In this document: piece after piece, positions 17,606 to 26,600 of the stretch | Position numbering within the stretch: the stretch's first letter is position 1 | Layout: each line of letters begins with the position of its first letter | Source: Tropicimonas marinistellae | GTDB lineage: Bacteria; Pseudomonadota; Alphaproteobacteria; Rhodobacterales; Rhodobacteraceae | Direction: 5' to 3' | DNA length: 64,000 nt | NCBI RefSeq assembly: GCF_001509585.1 | Contig: NZ_LNCI01000002.1 | Span: 186,001 to 250,000, forward strand | The notes under the pieces: model-generated | The model's database searches: none | The model's input: only the letters and a program-made list of their open reading frames with translations | What the model was told of the DNA's origin: nothing | Program-made: the position numbers and the translations under genes

Positions 17606-18745
17606 TCATACCAAGATGCTCAGCCCCCTAATCTCCTTTGCGAGTTCCGCCCACGGCGTTGAAACCTGCAAGTGGCTCCAGGAAAAGCGAACGACCGAAT
17701 CAATCAGATCCCGGTCCAACCCCATTGCTGTCAGAACGTGTGAAGCCTCGCGGCTTGCCGATGTGCAGGCCGACCCATTGGAGATGGCCACGTGGTCTTT
17801 CAGGGATAGCATCAGAGCCTCTGAATCCACGCCGTCGAACCCAAGCGCAAGGACATGGCCCAATGTGTGCGCCTGATCGCCGATCAGATTGGGCTCAAGG
17901 GTTCCCAGGACCTCGAGGACTCTTTTCCTTTCGGCAATGCATGCCAGCCTTCGCGAGTCGTGATCCCGAATGGCGATTGCTGCGGCAGCGCCGAATCCAG
18001 CGATCAACGGAACCGGCAAGGTTCCCGGCCGCAGACCCCGCTCCTGACCGCCGCCATGCAGCAACGGCGTGAGTGGCGGCCGTTCATATCCTCGGCGTCG
18101 CGCAATGAGTGCGCCAATACCTTTGGGACCGAACAGCTTGTGGGCGCTGACCGACAGCATGTCGATTCGTCCATGACGGGGTCCTTCAAGCTCCTTGCCG
18201 AAGCCCTGAACTGCGTCCATGTGGAAATAGGTTTGCCGGCCCTCGAGACCATTGGCAATCTCGCCGATCGGCTGGACGACGCCCGTCTCGTTGTTCGCAT
18301 GCATCACCGAGACGAGCAGAGTATCGTCGCGAACCGCGGCAAGGATATCGTCCGCAGATACTCGCCCGGACTGCCCGACGCCAACGATGGTCAGCTCGAA
18401 ACCTTGCCCGGCCAGCGCCTTCATGGGCTCGAGCACCGCCTTGTGTTCGATTGCCGAAGTGACAAGGTGTTGCCGGCCAGTCCGGCGGCCATGGTCGGCT
18501 AGGCCGAGGATGGCCAGGTTGTTCGCCTCGGTCGCTCCGGACGTGAATATCACTTCGGTTGGGTCCGCACCGGCCAAGGCCGCGATCTGCTCCCTTGCGA
18601 GTTGCACAGCCTTGTTTGCGCGCGACCCGAACTCATGCGTGCGGCTACCGGCATTGCCGTATTCTACATCGAAGTAGTGCAGCATGACATCCCGAACCTC
18701 AGGCTCAAGTGGCGTCGTGGCATTGTTATCTAGGTAGATCGGCAT
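17606..18745 (-). CDS. dndA: Cysteine desulfurase DndA (DNA phosphorothioation)
   Basis: This 379-residue NifS/IscS-type PLP enzyme mobilises sulfur from cysteine and supplies it to DndC for DNA backbone phosphorothioation. It starts MPIYLDNNATTPLEPEV, has the PLP lysine in SVSAHKLFGPKG and the catalytic cysteine in NGSACTSAS. The gene is divergent from dndBCDE, with a 142-base gap, the arrangement first described for Streptomyces dnd clusters. It converges with the RelA/SpoT-like gene, leaving 128 bases in which I see no clear terminator. An IscS of general function is the alternative, but the position makes DndA far more likely. Confidence 0.88.
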   Translation of the reverse strand: MPIYLDNNATTPLEPEVRDVMLHYFDVEYGNAGSRTHEFGSRANKAVQLAREQIAALAGADPTEVIFTSGATEANNLAILGLADHGRRTGRQHLVTSAIEHKAVLEPMKALAGQGFELTIVGVGQSGRVSADDILAAVRDDTLLVSVMHANNETGVVQPIGEIANGLEGRQTYFHMDAVQGFGKELEGPRHGRIDMLSVSAHKLFGPKGIGALIARRRGYERPPLTPLLHGGGQERGLRPGTLPVPLIAGFGAAAAIAIRDHDSRRLACIAERKRVLEVLGTLEPNLIGDQAHTLGHVLALGFDGVDSEALMLSLKDHVAISNGSACTSASREASHVLTAMGLDRDLIDSVVRFSWSHLQVSTPWAELAKEIRGLSILV

Positions 18746-18821
18746 CTTCGATTCACGCTCCAGCTGCGCCTGACCCGAGCAATCGGCAGGTGTATGTGAC
18801 GGGCTTCGTGACGTACGTTAT

Positions 18822-18853
18822 CTGTTTGCTATTCCATTTGACAAACAGTTTGT
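18822..18853. promoter_or_regulatory. Palindromic candidate operator between dndA and dndB
   Basis: CTGTTTG at 18822-18828 is repeated inverted as CAAACAG at 18842-18848. The latter is also half of the palindrome ACAAACAGTTTGT at 18841-18853. This gives three related half-sites, 35 bases upstream of the dndB ATG and in the only gap serving both dndA and dndB. An ACGTACGT palindrome lies at 18811-18818. A repressor site is inferred; no regulator gene is adjacent. Confidence 0.4.
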
Positions 18854-18887
18854 GGTCGGGCATCCGTGGGACAACCTGAGAGAGACC

Positions 18888-19979
18888 ATGGACAACACTT
18901 TCCACTACGCATTTCCAGCCATTCGCGGCGTACAGGCCGGCCGGGAGTACTATGTTTCCATGTGCCCGCTGCGCCTGATCCCAAAGATCTTCCTCTTCGA
19001 CGAGGAAGAGCTGACGCCGGAGCTGCGTTCCCAGCGTACGCTCAACAAGTCGCGGATTCCAGAGATGTCGAGGTATATAACCGAACACCCCAATGGTTAT
19101 GTGTTCTCGGCCCTCACCGCCTCGGTCGATGCCGACCTCGAGTTCGATCCAGTCTCACAGGAAAACGATCGGCTGGGTGTCCTGCGAATTCCAATGTCGG
19201 GAACATTTATCATCAATGACGGCCAGCACCGGCGCGCAGCCATCGAGGCTGCGCTGAAGATGAACCCAAAGCTCGGGGACGAGACCATCGCTGTCGTCTT
19301 CTTCAGCGACATCGGTCTGGCGCGCTCGCAGCAGATGTTCGCGGATCTGAATCGCTATGCCATCCGCCCCTCGACATCGATCTCGCTGCTCTATGACCAC
19401 CGGGACCAGTCAGCCGAGCTGACACGACGCCTCGTGCTTGAGGCTGAGCCTTTCCGGGATCTGGTCGAAATGGAGCGGAGCACGCTTTCGACCCGTTCTC
19501 GAAGGCTTTTCACCTTCAGCGCGATCTACCAGGCCACCAATGCGCTTCTCGCCGATACGACGGACGACCTGGAGGCTGGACTGAAGACAGCGCGGGCGTA
19601 TTGGGAAGAGGTTGCAAAGCAATTGCCAGAATGGAACCAGGTCCGTCGCGGTCGGCTCGCGGCCAGCGAGGTCCGGCAGGATCTGATTCATTCGCATGCC
19701 GTGGTTCTCAACGCCCTCGGTAGGTCCGGTGCGGCACTCTTGCGCGAAGCACCGAATGATTGGAAAAGGCGTCTCAAAGCTCTGTCGGACATCGACTGGT
19801 CTCGGAACAGTCCGACTTGGGCAGGACGGGCGGTGGTCGGCGGGCGGCTTTCGAAGGCCACGCAGAACGTGGTTCTGACAACCAACTACATCAAGAAGAG
19901 ACTGGGACTCGAGCTTTCGCCGGAGGACCAGCGCATTGAGGATGCACACGAGCGGGGAGACTATGAGCGAAGCACGTAA
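18888..19979 (+). CDS. dndB: DNA sulfur modification protein DndB
   Basis: This 363-residue protein is the canonical-length DndB, with the defining IINDGQHRRAAIE (motif 111-115) and the family's ADLNRYAIRPSTSISLLYDHRD segment. DndB is reported to regulate dnd transcription and influence modification frequency rather than being essential for sulfur insertion. The ATG at 18888 is chosen because MDNTFHYAFPA is the family start and GAGAGA precedes it; a frame from 18852 is open further upstream. Its last 17 bases overlap dndC. It faces dndA across a palindrome-rich gap. Confidence 0.9.
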   Translation: MDNTFHYAFPAIRGVQAGREYYVSMCPLRLIPKIFLFDEEELTPELRSQRTLNKSRIPEMSRYITEHPNGYVFSALTASVDADLEFDPVSQENDRLGVLRIPMSGTFIINDGQHRRAAIEAALKMNPKLGDETIAVVFFSDIGLARSQQMFADLNRYAIRPSTSISLLYDHRDQSAELTRRLVLEAEPFRDLVEMERSTLSTRSRRLFTFSAIYQATNALLADTTDDLEAGLKTARAYWEEVAKQLPEWNQVRRGRLAASEVRQDLIHSHAVVLNALGRSGAALLREAPNDWKRRLKALSDIDWSRNSPTWAGRAVVGGRLSKATQNVVLTTNYIKKRLGLELSPEDQRIEDAHERGDYERST

Positions 19980-21528
19980 ATCAGCGCGGCAATCCATCTT
20001 CAAAGCCGAGGGGCTCCAGGAAGTGCTCTCACGGTCGATTGAGCAGATCCAGAAGACATACCTTGCGGACCAAATCCCCTGGGTGATCGGCTACAGCGGT
20101 GGCAAGGATTCCACGGCAGTGTTGCAGCTGGTCTGGCTGGCAATTTCGAAACTTCCGCCAAGGGATCGTCGAAAGGCAATTCACGTCATCTCGACCGACA
20201 CGCTCGTCGAGAATCCGGTCGTCGCCGCTTGGGTCGATCGCTCCCACGAAGTCATGGGCGAGAACGCGGCGCGCTTGGGGCTGCCGATCTATCCGCATAA
20301 GCTCACACCCGACGTCCAGAGCACGTTTTGGGTCAACCTGATCGGACGTGGCTATCCCGCTCCGCGGCCGAAGTTCCGCTGGTGCACGGAGCGCATGAAG
20401 ATCCGCCCGGCGGATGAGTTCATTTCCGACGTGGTCAAGCAGAACGGCGAGGCGATTGTCGTCCTCGGGACGCGCAAGGCCGAAAGTTCGGTGCGCGCAG
20501 CGCGCATGACGGCGAATGATGAAGGGCGGGTCCGGGAGAACCTGAGTTCACACAGCTCGCTCCCAAACGCATTCATCTACAGTCCGATCGCCGAGTGGAC
20601 CAATGACGACGTGTGGCTGTTCCTGCTGCAGGTGAAGAACCCTTGGGGCCATGACAACAAGGCGCTTCTGAGTATGTATCAGGGTGCCTCGCCTGACGCC
20701 GAGTGTCCTGTGGTCCTCGACACGTCAACGCCGAGCTGTGGTGATAGCCGCTTTGGATGCTGGGTTTGCACGCTTGTCGAGAAGGACAAGTCGATGTCGG
20801 CGATGATCCAAAATGACGAAGAAAGGGAGTGGATGGCCCCGCTCCTCGAGCTGCGTAACGCGCTCGACGAACCAGACCACGACAAGCGCGATTTCCGTCG
20901 GATGAGTGGCACAGTGCAGCTTTTCACGAGGGACGACCGTCCGATTCCTGGCCCTTACACTCAGGCCACTCGGGAAGAATGGCTGCGTCGGCTCCTCACC
21001 GCCCAGGAAGTCGTTCGCAATCACCCGACGGCTCCGCCCGAGGTTCGCGGGATCGAACTCGTGACCCAGGATGAGCTTCACGAGATCCGCAGGATCTGGG
21101 TCGTGGAAAAATACGAGGTCGAGGACCGGCTGCCTACGATCTACGCCGAAGCGACGGGTCGGAAGTTTCTGGCGAAGAAACTGGACGACAAGCAGCCCTT
21201 CGGGGCGGAAGAGATGACAATTCTAAAAAGTGCTGCCGAAGACGATCAAATCCACTTTGAGCTCGTCCGCGAACTTCTGCAGGTCCAGCGAAGTTATCGA
21301 ACGGCCGGACGCCGGGCGAAGCTGTATGAGCGTCTTGAGGATGCCTTCAAGCGCGGCTTCTACAACGACGTCGAAGACGCGACCGGGCGTGCCGCGCGCC
21401 GGCGTGATCTCCGTGACTTGCTGGAAGCGGTCGGCGAAGCCGGCAACGCGGGCCAGAACGCCGCGGCAGCGCTCCAAGGAGAGCTCGGTGAGTTCGCAGA
21501 GATTCAGAAATCGGAGACCGCGAAATGA
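19963..21528 (+). CDS. dndC: DNA sulfurtransferase DndC
   Basis: This 521-residue protein is related to PAPS reductases and carries out nucleotide-dependent sulfur incorporation with an iron-sulfur cluster. The PP-loop motif SGGKDS is at residues 45-50. Cysteines at about 141 (RWCTERM), 259, 266 and 269 (SCGDSRFGCWVC) match the cluster ligands expected of DndC. The start at 19963 (MSEARKSARQS) follows GCGGGGAGA and overlaps the dndB end. The final ATGA is shared with dndD, so B-C-D-E are translationally coupled. Confidence 0.93.
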   Translation: MSEARKSARQSIFKAEGLQEVLSRSIEQIQKTYLADQIPWVIGYSGGKDSTAVLQLVWLAISKLPPRDRRKAIHVISTDTLVENPVVAAWVDRSHEVMGENAARLGLPIYPHKLTPDVQSTFWVNLIGRGYPAPRPKFRWCTERMKIRPADEFISDVVKQNGEAIVVLGTRKAESSVRAARMTANDEGRVRENLSSHSSLPNAFIYSPIAEWTNDDVWLFLLQVKNPWGHDNKALLSMYQGASPDAECPVVLDTSTPSCGDSRFGCWVCTLVEKDKSMSAMIQNDEEREWMAPLLELRNALDEPDHDKRDFRRMSGTVQLFTRDDRPIPGPYTQATREEWLRRLLTAQEVVRNHPTAPPEVRGIELVTQDELHEIRRIWVVEKYEVEDRLPTIYAEATGRKFLAKKLDDKQPFGAEEMTILKSAAEDDQIHFELVRELLQVQRSYRTAGRRAKLYERLEDAFKRGFYNDVEDATGRAARRRDLRDLLEAVGEAGNAGQNAAAALQGELGEFAEIQKSETAK

Positions 21529-23528
21529 TCCTGGACGAAATCGTTCTACACAATTTCGGCGTCTATCGCGGACGGCATCGGTTCGAGCTTACGCCCGAGT
21601 CGGCTGACAAGCCGATCATCCTCATCGGTGCCCAGAACGGCGCCGGCAAGACAACATTCCTTGAAGCTCTTCAACTCGCATTCTTTGGACGACTGGCCAG
21701 AGGACAACTCCGGGGGACCGGGGCGTATGAAGAGTACCTCCGCGGCGTGATAAACAGGAATGCCCCGTCGGGCGACGGCGCTGAGGTCAAGGTTTCGTTT
21801 CGCCGAAGGATGGACGGGAGGGAGCATGTCTTCGAGATTCGCCGCGCCTGGACCGCAAACACCCGCCGGGTACGCGAGATCTTCGAAGTGGTGGTAGATG
21901 GACAACTCGACCGCGTCCTGACCGCTCAGTGGAACGACTTCATCGAAGAGTTGCTGCCGCCGCGCATCGCGCCGCTGTTCTTTTTTGACGGCGAGAAGAT
22001 CGAACATTTCGCTGACCTCGACAGATCGTCCGAAATCATCGGTACTGGGATCAATGCATTGCTGGGGCTCGACATCGTCGAGCGCCTGAAGGTGGACCTC
22101 GAGGTTCTCGAGGCGCGGAAGCTGGCGGAAAACGGCAGTGCAGACCTCCGGGAAGAGCTTTCTATGGCGGAGGCCGAGTTGCGGAAAGCCGAAGACCGCG
22201 CTCGGGCCGAAAACGACAGCGTCGCGAGCGCGCGCGTGAGCGCAGAGCGAAGTGCACTAGTGCTGCAGCGAGCGCGGACCGCGCTGGAGGCTGAGGGCGG
22301 CGGACTTTTCGCGACTCGCGAGGCGCTGACCGGCGAGCGGGCGCGCCTTGACGAGGCGCTGGAACATGCACGCAAGGACCTCAGAGCTTGGGCTGGCGAC
22401 GGGGCGCCGCTCCTCCTCGTTCCAGGACTCCTCAAGGCTGCCGCCAGGCAGTCTGAACAGGAAGCGGACACCGAAGCGACCAGAGCACTCCTGACGCATC
22501 TTGTTGACCGCGATCAGCTTGCGCTTTCTAGGCTGAAAGATTTTGGCGCCGCAGAGGACCTCGTCCACGAGGTAGAGTCGTTCTTCCTGCAGGACCGCGA
22601 ACGTCTGGAACAGACGGCGTCGCGGAAAACACATTTGCACTTGAGCTCATCTGCCCGCGCGGCGCTCACGACCCTTTGTGGCGGGGGACGTGTCAGTCTG
22701 CTTGATGCCCGAAAATTCCTTCTCGAACGCCTCAACGGGCTCGAGGAGGAACGGGACGATCTTGAGCGAAAGCTTGCCTCAGTTCCAGCGGCGGAAAGCG
22801 TTGCTCCTCTTCTTCAGGCAGTGTCGGACTCCGAGAGAGCATTGCGGCAGGCCGACGCAGAACTCCAACATCGCATCCAAGCGAGTGAGGCCGCAGATCG
22901 GGAAGCTTCGGCCGTTCGAAGCCGCTACAAGGCCAAGCTGGAAAAACTGGTCAACCTGCAGCTGCAGCGCGAAGACGCTGGACGGCTGCTCCAGCACTCG
23001 GCCGGAGTACGCCAAACACTCTCCCGCTTTGCGACAGAGGTGATTCAGCACCACATCCAGCGGATCGAGCGCCACATGCTCGCTGGTCTACAGGCCCTTT
23101 TTCGAAAAGACGACCTGATCGCCAGCGTTTCTATCGACCCAAAGACCTTTGCGATCGAATTGCGCGGAAGCGACGCGCATGTAGTTTCCCCAGATCAACT
23201 CTCGGCTGGAGAACGCCAGCTCTTCGCCGTCGCTCTCCTATGGGCGTTAGCGCAGGCATCGGGCCAGGCGGCCCCGACGGTGATCGATACGCCGCTGGGG
23301 CGGTTGGACTCACAGCATCGGACACGGCTTGCGGAACGATACTTCCCGTGTGCCGGAGAGCAGGTGATTCTCCTGTCCACCGACGAAGAGATTGATAGGC
23401 GGCTCTACCAGAAGCTTTCACCGCATATCACCCGGAGCTTCACCATCACATACGATGGCGAGGGGAAAGGCAGTCAGGTCGAGCCTGGCTATGCCTTTGC
23501 AGGCGAAACTGGACTGGAGGCTGCATGA
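21525..23528 (+). CDS. dndD: DNA sulfur modification ATPase DndD
   Basis: This 667-residue SMC/Rad50-like ATPase is a subunit of the DndCDE complex. Walker A is IGAQNGAGKTT (residues 34-44), the family mark FFFDGEKIE follows at about residue 150, and the C-terminal half carries the ABC signature LSAGERQL and Walker B TVIDTPLGRLD. The central ~300 residues are alanine-, arginine- and glutamate-rich coiled coil. Its ATG lies in the dndC stop (ATGA), and its stop overlaps the dndE ATG in the same way. A second, distinct DndD-like protein is encoded at 43.4-45.4 kb. Confidence 0.92.
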   Translation: MILDEIVLHNFGVYRGRHRFELTPESADKPIILIGAQNGAGKTTFLEALQLAFFGRLARGQLRGTGAYEEYLRGVINRNAPSGDGAEVKVSFRRRMDGREHVFEIRRAWTANTRRVREIFEVVVDGQLDRVLTAQWNDFIEELLPPRIAPLFFFDGEKIEHFADLDRSSEIIGTGINALLGLDIVERLKVDLEVLEARKLAENGSADLREELSMAEAELRKAEDRARAENDSVASARVSAERSALVLQRARTALEAEGGGLFATREALTGERARLDEALEHARKDLRAWAGDGAPLLLVPGLLKAAARQSEQEADTEATRALLTHLVDRDQLALSRLKDFGAAEDLVHEVESFFLQDRERLEQTASRKTHLHLSSSARAALTTLCGGGRVSLLDARKFLLERLNGLEEERDDLERKLASVPAAESVAPLLQAVSDSERALRQADAELQHRIQASEAADREASAVRSRYKAKLEKLVNLQLQREDAGRLLQHSAGVRQTLSRFATEVIQHHIQRIERHMLAGLQALFRKDDLIASVSIDPKTFAIELRGSDAHVVSPDQLSAGERQLFAVALLWALAQASGQAAPTVIDTPLGRLDSQHRTRLAERYFPCAGEQVILLSTDEEIDRRLYQKLSPHITRSFTITYDGEGKGSQVEPGYAFAGETGLEAA

Positions 23529-23926
23529 CGATGATCGAGACCGTCCGCATCGATGAACAGGGCCGCGAGCAACTGATCCGGCTCAAACGACATACCGGGA
23601 TCGAGACTTGGAACGTCCTCTGTCGTTGGGCATTTTGCGCATCCCTTGCCGAACCGACCAAACCGCCAGCGCGCCAGTTCAAGGGCGAGCCGGCGGTCGA
23701 AATCGCCTGGCGGGTTTTCGGCGGTGTGCATCACGAAATCTATCTGGCGCTCATCAAACAGCGTTGTCTGCAGGACGGCCTCGGGCTTGACCAAGCCACG
23801 GTCCAGGAACAGTTCCGGCTCCACCTGCATAGGGGTCTCGGCTACCTTGCATCAGATCGAAACGTCCGCTCGATCGGTGGTCTGGCACGTAAGCTGGATG
23901 AGACGGCCGATCCCGCGGCGGCATAA
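23525..23926 (+). CDS. dndE: DNA sulfur modification protein DndE
   Basis: This 133-residue basic/helical protein matches DndE in size, position and sequence (LKRHTGIETWNVLCRWAF, then HRGLGYLA near the end). DndE binds nicked DNA and stabilises the CDE complex. It starts in the ATGA overlap with dndD; a second ATG two codons on is possible. One base separates its TAA from the GTG of the following M15-like gene. Confidence 0.88.
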   Translation: MTMIETVRIDEQGREQLIRLKRHTGIETWNVLCRWAFCASLAEPTKPPARQFKGEPAVEIAWRVFGGVHHEIYLALIKQRCLQDGLGLDQATVQEQFRLHLHRGLGYLASDRNVRSIGGLARKLDETADPAAA

Positions 23927-23927
23927 C

Positions 23928-24467
23928 GTGGCGGTTCTGCCCGACTTGCAGGAACTCGCGAGTGAACATTTCACATATGCGGACCTGTGCCATTGCAGCG
24001 ACACCTGGCGTAAGACACGGATTGAAAACGTCCCGCAGGAACCGGAAACCTACCATGCCATCTCCGAGCTTTGCGAGAAGGTACTGGAGCCGATCGCCAA
24101 GGAATTCGGCCAAATCGAGCTCACATATGGGTTTGCAGGTCCGGCACTGACTCGAAAGATCCGTCGACGTATCAGTCCCCAGCTCGATCAACATGCAGGA
24201 CATGAACGACGCGCTTCCGGGGAATTTTTCTGCCCCCGGCTCGGTCAGGCAGCAGACTTCTGGGTGCCCGGCGTGTCGTCGATTGAGGTTGCTCGCGTTG
24301 TCGTCGATGCGCTGCCTTTCGACCGAGTCTACCTCTATGGTCCTGACAGACCGATGCACGTTAGCATCGGCCCACAAGATGCGGGTGTGATCTTTGAAAT
24401 GCGCAAGTCTGGATCCCGGCTAATCCCACGCGCCCTGAAACCGAAGGATCTTGCTAGCGGGGGGTGA
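23928..24467 (+). CDS. Peptidase M15-like protein downstream of dndE
   Basis: This ~179-residue protein has the look of the hedgehog/DD-peptidase fold (M15 family). LDQHAGHE, LGQAADFWV and PMHVSIG supply the histidine-aspartate-histidine set (about H89, D110 and H144) that binds zinc in D-Ala-D-Ala carboxypeptidases and phage endolysins. No signal peptide is visible. The GTG at 23928, one base after the dndE stop, is the best start; an ATG at 23898 overlapping dndE is the alternative. Such a protein is not part of the classical dnd set. Its end overlaps the convergent methyltransferase gene by 14 bases. Confidence 0.6.
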   Translation: MAVLPDLQELASEHFTYADLCHCSDTWRKTRIENVPQEPETYHAISELCEKVLEPIAKEFGQIELTYGFAGPALTRKIRRRISPQLDQHAGHERRASGEFFCPRLGQAADFWVPGVSSIEVARVVVDALPFDRVYLYGPDRPMHVSIGPQDAGVIFEMRKSGSRLIPRALKPKDLASGG

Positions 24468-26430
24468 TGGGTGACCAGTTCCAGCCACGTGGCAATCGGC
24501 CCGCAGCTTCACTGACGGAGAGTATCTCCGAGCCTGTGGCACGGACGCCTAGCTCGGCCAATCCAATGTCGGAGGCTTGTGCATCGAACCGCTTCTGGCG
24601 CTCGAAACCGGTTTGGTCCGGCGCCATGAACCGCGACTTCAGAACCAGGCGCTGATCCTCGTCTTCGTGGTCGAAATCCGAAATTCGTTGCCGCCGCAGA
24701 TCAATCTTTGTTCGAAGCTCGAGACGTGGCAGCGGAGAGAGATCAAAATCCGCATATCGGAAGATCGTCAGCTTGCCGGTCAGGAGGTGAAATTTCACCA
24801 GGTGCATCTCGTCGAAACCGCCGGCGTATTTCTCGGCACAGCCTGCGAAACAGCGCAAAGCGGCGGGAAGACGTGAGATCAGCTCGGCGCAGATCCAGTA
24901 GTTTTCTTCCTCATCCAAAAATCCCAGGCCTTCGCCAAAGGTTGTCTGGGCGGCAAAGCAAAGATTGTCGGTATCAGCGAGCGAGAAGAGCAGATCACGT
25001 GCTGACGCCTGCGCCGTTGTGTAGTTGCCGAAGAGGGCACGTACGTCCCGTTGGAGGCGTTCCGGCAGGTCCCGGTAATTTTTTCGCCGGTTGAATTCGT
25101 TGAGTGCCAGATAAACAGAGATATCCTCTTGGCGCTGCTTTGCGGCTTGTTCCAAGACTTCGGGATCGGAAAGGCTGCTCGCCAAGCGGATGGCCTTCGC
25201 GATTGACGTTTTGGCCTCCTCCAGCCCGTGGCGTACTTCCTTCGGAAGTTCTTCCGGCGCGGGCCACCTTCCGAGGTCTTCTGCAATTGCCACAATAGCT
25301 TCGAGGTCGGGGCGGAGGGCCTCGAAGGCGGCTTCCCTTGCCGCCTTGCGCCGAGCGGCAACAGTCACACTCGTGGTGGATCGACGAGTTTGCCGAGACA
25401 AGAGGTATGACTGTTCGGCCAACGGATCAGCAAATACAAAAAAGAGGCCTGGGCCGGCCGGAAACGCCTCCCGTCCGAGCGTGGTTTCAATGATTTCCTT
25501 GAGTTCGGCCGGGCGATAGAACTTCTGGAATGTGCCGAGGCGCGTAACGTGCCCGTCGCCATAGGGTCGGCACGTCTCTGTTCGTGCTCGGCTCGAGGTG
25601 ATGACGGCGACCGAAAGGCAGCGTTGCGCAAGAGCAAAGGCCGATTGAAGGACGTCTTGCCGCTCGGCGGGCGTCTCGATTACGTTCAGGACGAAGCCGA
25701 GGTTGACGACGTCGGCCGACTTACGTGGTTGATCCGGCGCGTAATACGGATCCCAGCCGGCGGCGGAAATGCCGGCCGCCTGCAAGCCTTCAACATCCGA
25801 TCCGAATCCGCACCCGTAGTCGAATAACGTCGTTTGCTCGTCAATCAAGCCGTGTCGGATCAGTGCCTGAACAGGGGATGAGAGTCCGTCGCGCCGAATC
25901 GCCGCGAGATGACGCCTGATCGTGACCTCGGGCTGTGACGCAGGCTCGCCAAGCCGTTCGATTGCATGCCCGACAACTTTGACGCCGGCTTCTCGCAATC
26001 GCTGTTCCCATGAAAGTCGCGTCCCGATGGAACTCGTTTCTTGCAGAAGCCCCATGCTTTCGAGGGCCTGAGTCAGTTCTCCGTATTCTCCTCGTCTTGG
26101 GTGATCGGCGGGGAGAAGAAGTTCCTTGCGGTGAAGCACTGGTGGGTTCGCGCGTGCCCGGTAGGAGCGACGAACGGCAGTCCGGTTCTCGAGATTGACC
26201 GTGACGCTTTCGAGCAAAGCCGGAAACGGCCGTTCAAAATCCTCATAAGTGAGGAGAGAGATCCGCTTTTCTCCGGAATGCCGAAGCTTTACGACATTCC
26301 ACTGCGATGTGTTCGCCAAGGCTTCCGCAGCCCATATTTCTGATCGCGATGCCGGCTCCAGAGCCGCGATCGCATCTCGATGCAAGTAGAGGCTACCTGC
26401 AACCTGCTTCCCGGAAACCGCCACGTGCAT
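24454..26430 (-). CDS. DNA phosphorothioation-associated putative methyltransferase
   Basis: This 658-residue protein has a central SAM-dependent methyltransferase domain with LFDYGCGFGSDVEGL (motif I near residues 202-210) and a downstream NVIET block. It resembles the family that I remember being annotated as DNA phosphorothioation-associated putative methyltransferase, which travels with dnd clusters. The start at 26430 (MHVAVSGKQVAG) is preferred over the frame start at 26469 because GAAAGG precedes it at seven bases. It is transcribed against dndBCDE and divergently from the broken HNH gene. The substrate (DNA, RNA or a nucleotide) is not known. Confidence 0.78.
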   Translation of the reverse strand: MHVAVSGKQVAGSLYLHRDAIAALEPASRSEIWAAEALANTSQWNVVKLRHSGEKRISLLTYEDFERPFPALLESVTVNLENRTAVRRSYRARANPPVLHRKELLLPADHPRRGEYGELTQALESMGLLQETSSIGTRLSWEQRLREAGVKVVGHAIERLGEPASQPEVTIRRHLAAIRRDGLSSPVQALIRHGLIDEQTTLFDYGCGFGSDVEGLQAAGISAAGWDPYYAPDQPRKSADVVNLGFVLNVIETPAERQDVLQSAFALAQRCLSVAVITSSRARTETCRPYGDGHVTRLGTFQKFYRPAELKEIIETTLGREAFPAGPGLFFVFADPLAEQSYLLSRQTRRSTTSVTVAARRKAAREAAFEALRPDLEAIVAIAEDLGRWPAPEELPKEVRHGLEEAKTSIAKAIRLASSLSDPEVLEQAAKQRQEDISVYLALNEFNRRKNYRDLPERLQRDVRALFGNYTTAQASARDLLFSLADTDNLCFAAQTTFGEGLGFLDEEENYWICAELISRLPAALRCFAGCAEKYAGGFDEMHLVKFHLLTGKLTIFRYADFDLSPLPRLELRTKIDLRRQRISDFDHEDEDQRLVLKSRFMAPDQTGFERQKRFDAQASDIGLAELGVRATGSEILSVSEAAGRLPRGWNWSPITPR

Positions 26431-26600
26431 CGTTGCGCCTTTCAACAAGCGATCTGAATACCAAAGCACAGTAGAGGCGCAGCTCGGCGGTCGCCAGAGC
26501 CGTCAGCCGGTGATAGGGCTGACTTGGGAATTGCCGGCTCTTGAGGATTCAGGACCGGACGAGAATGGCATGTAACCGGACTGGGAGTATTCCGCTCGTG

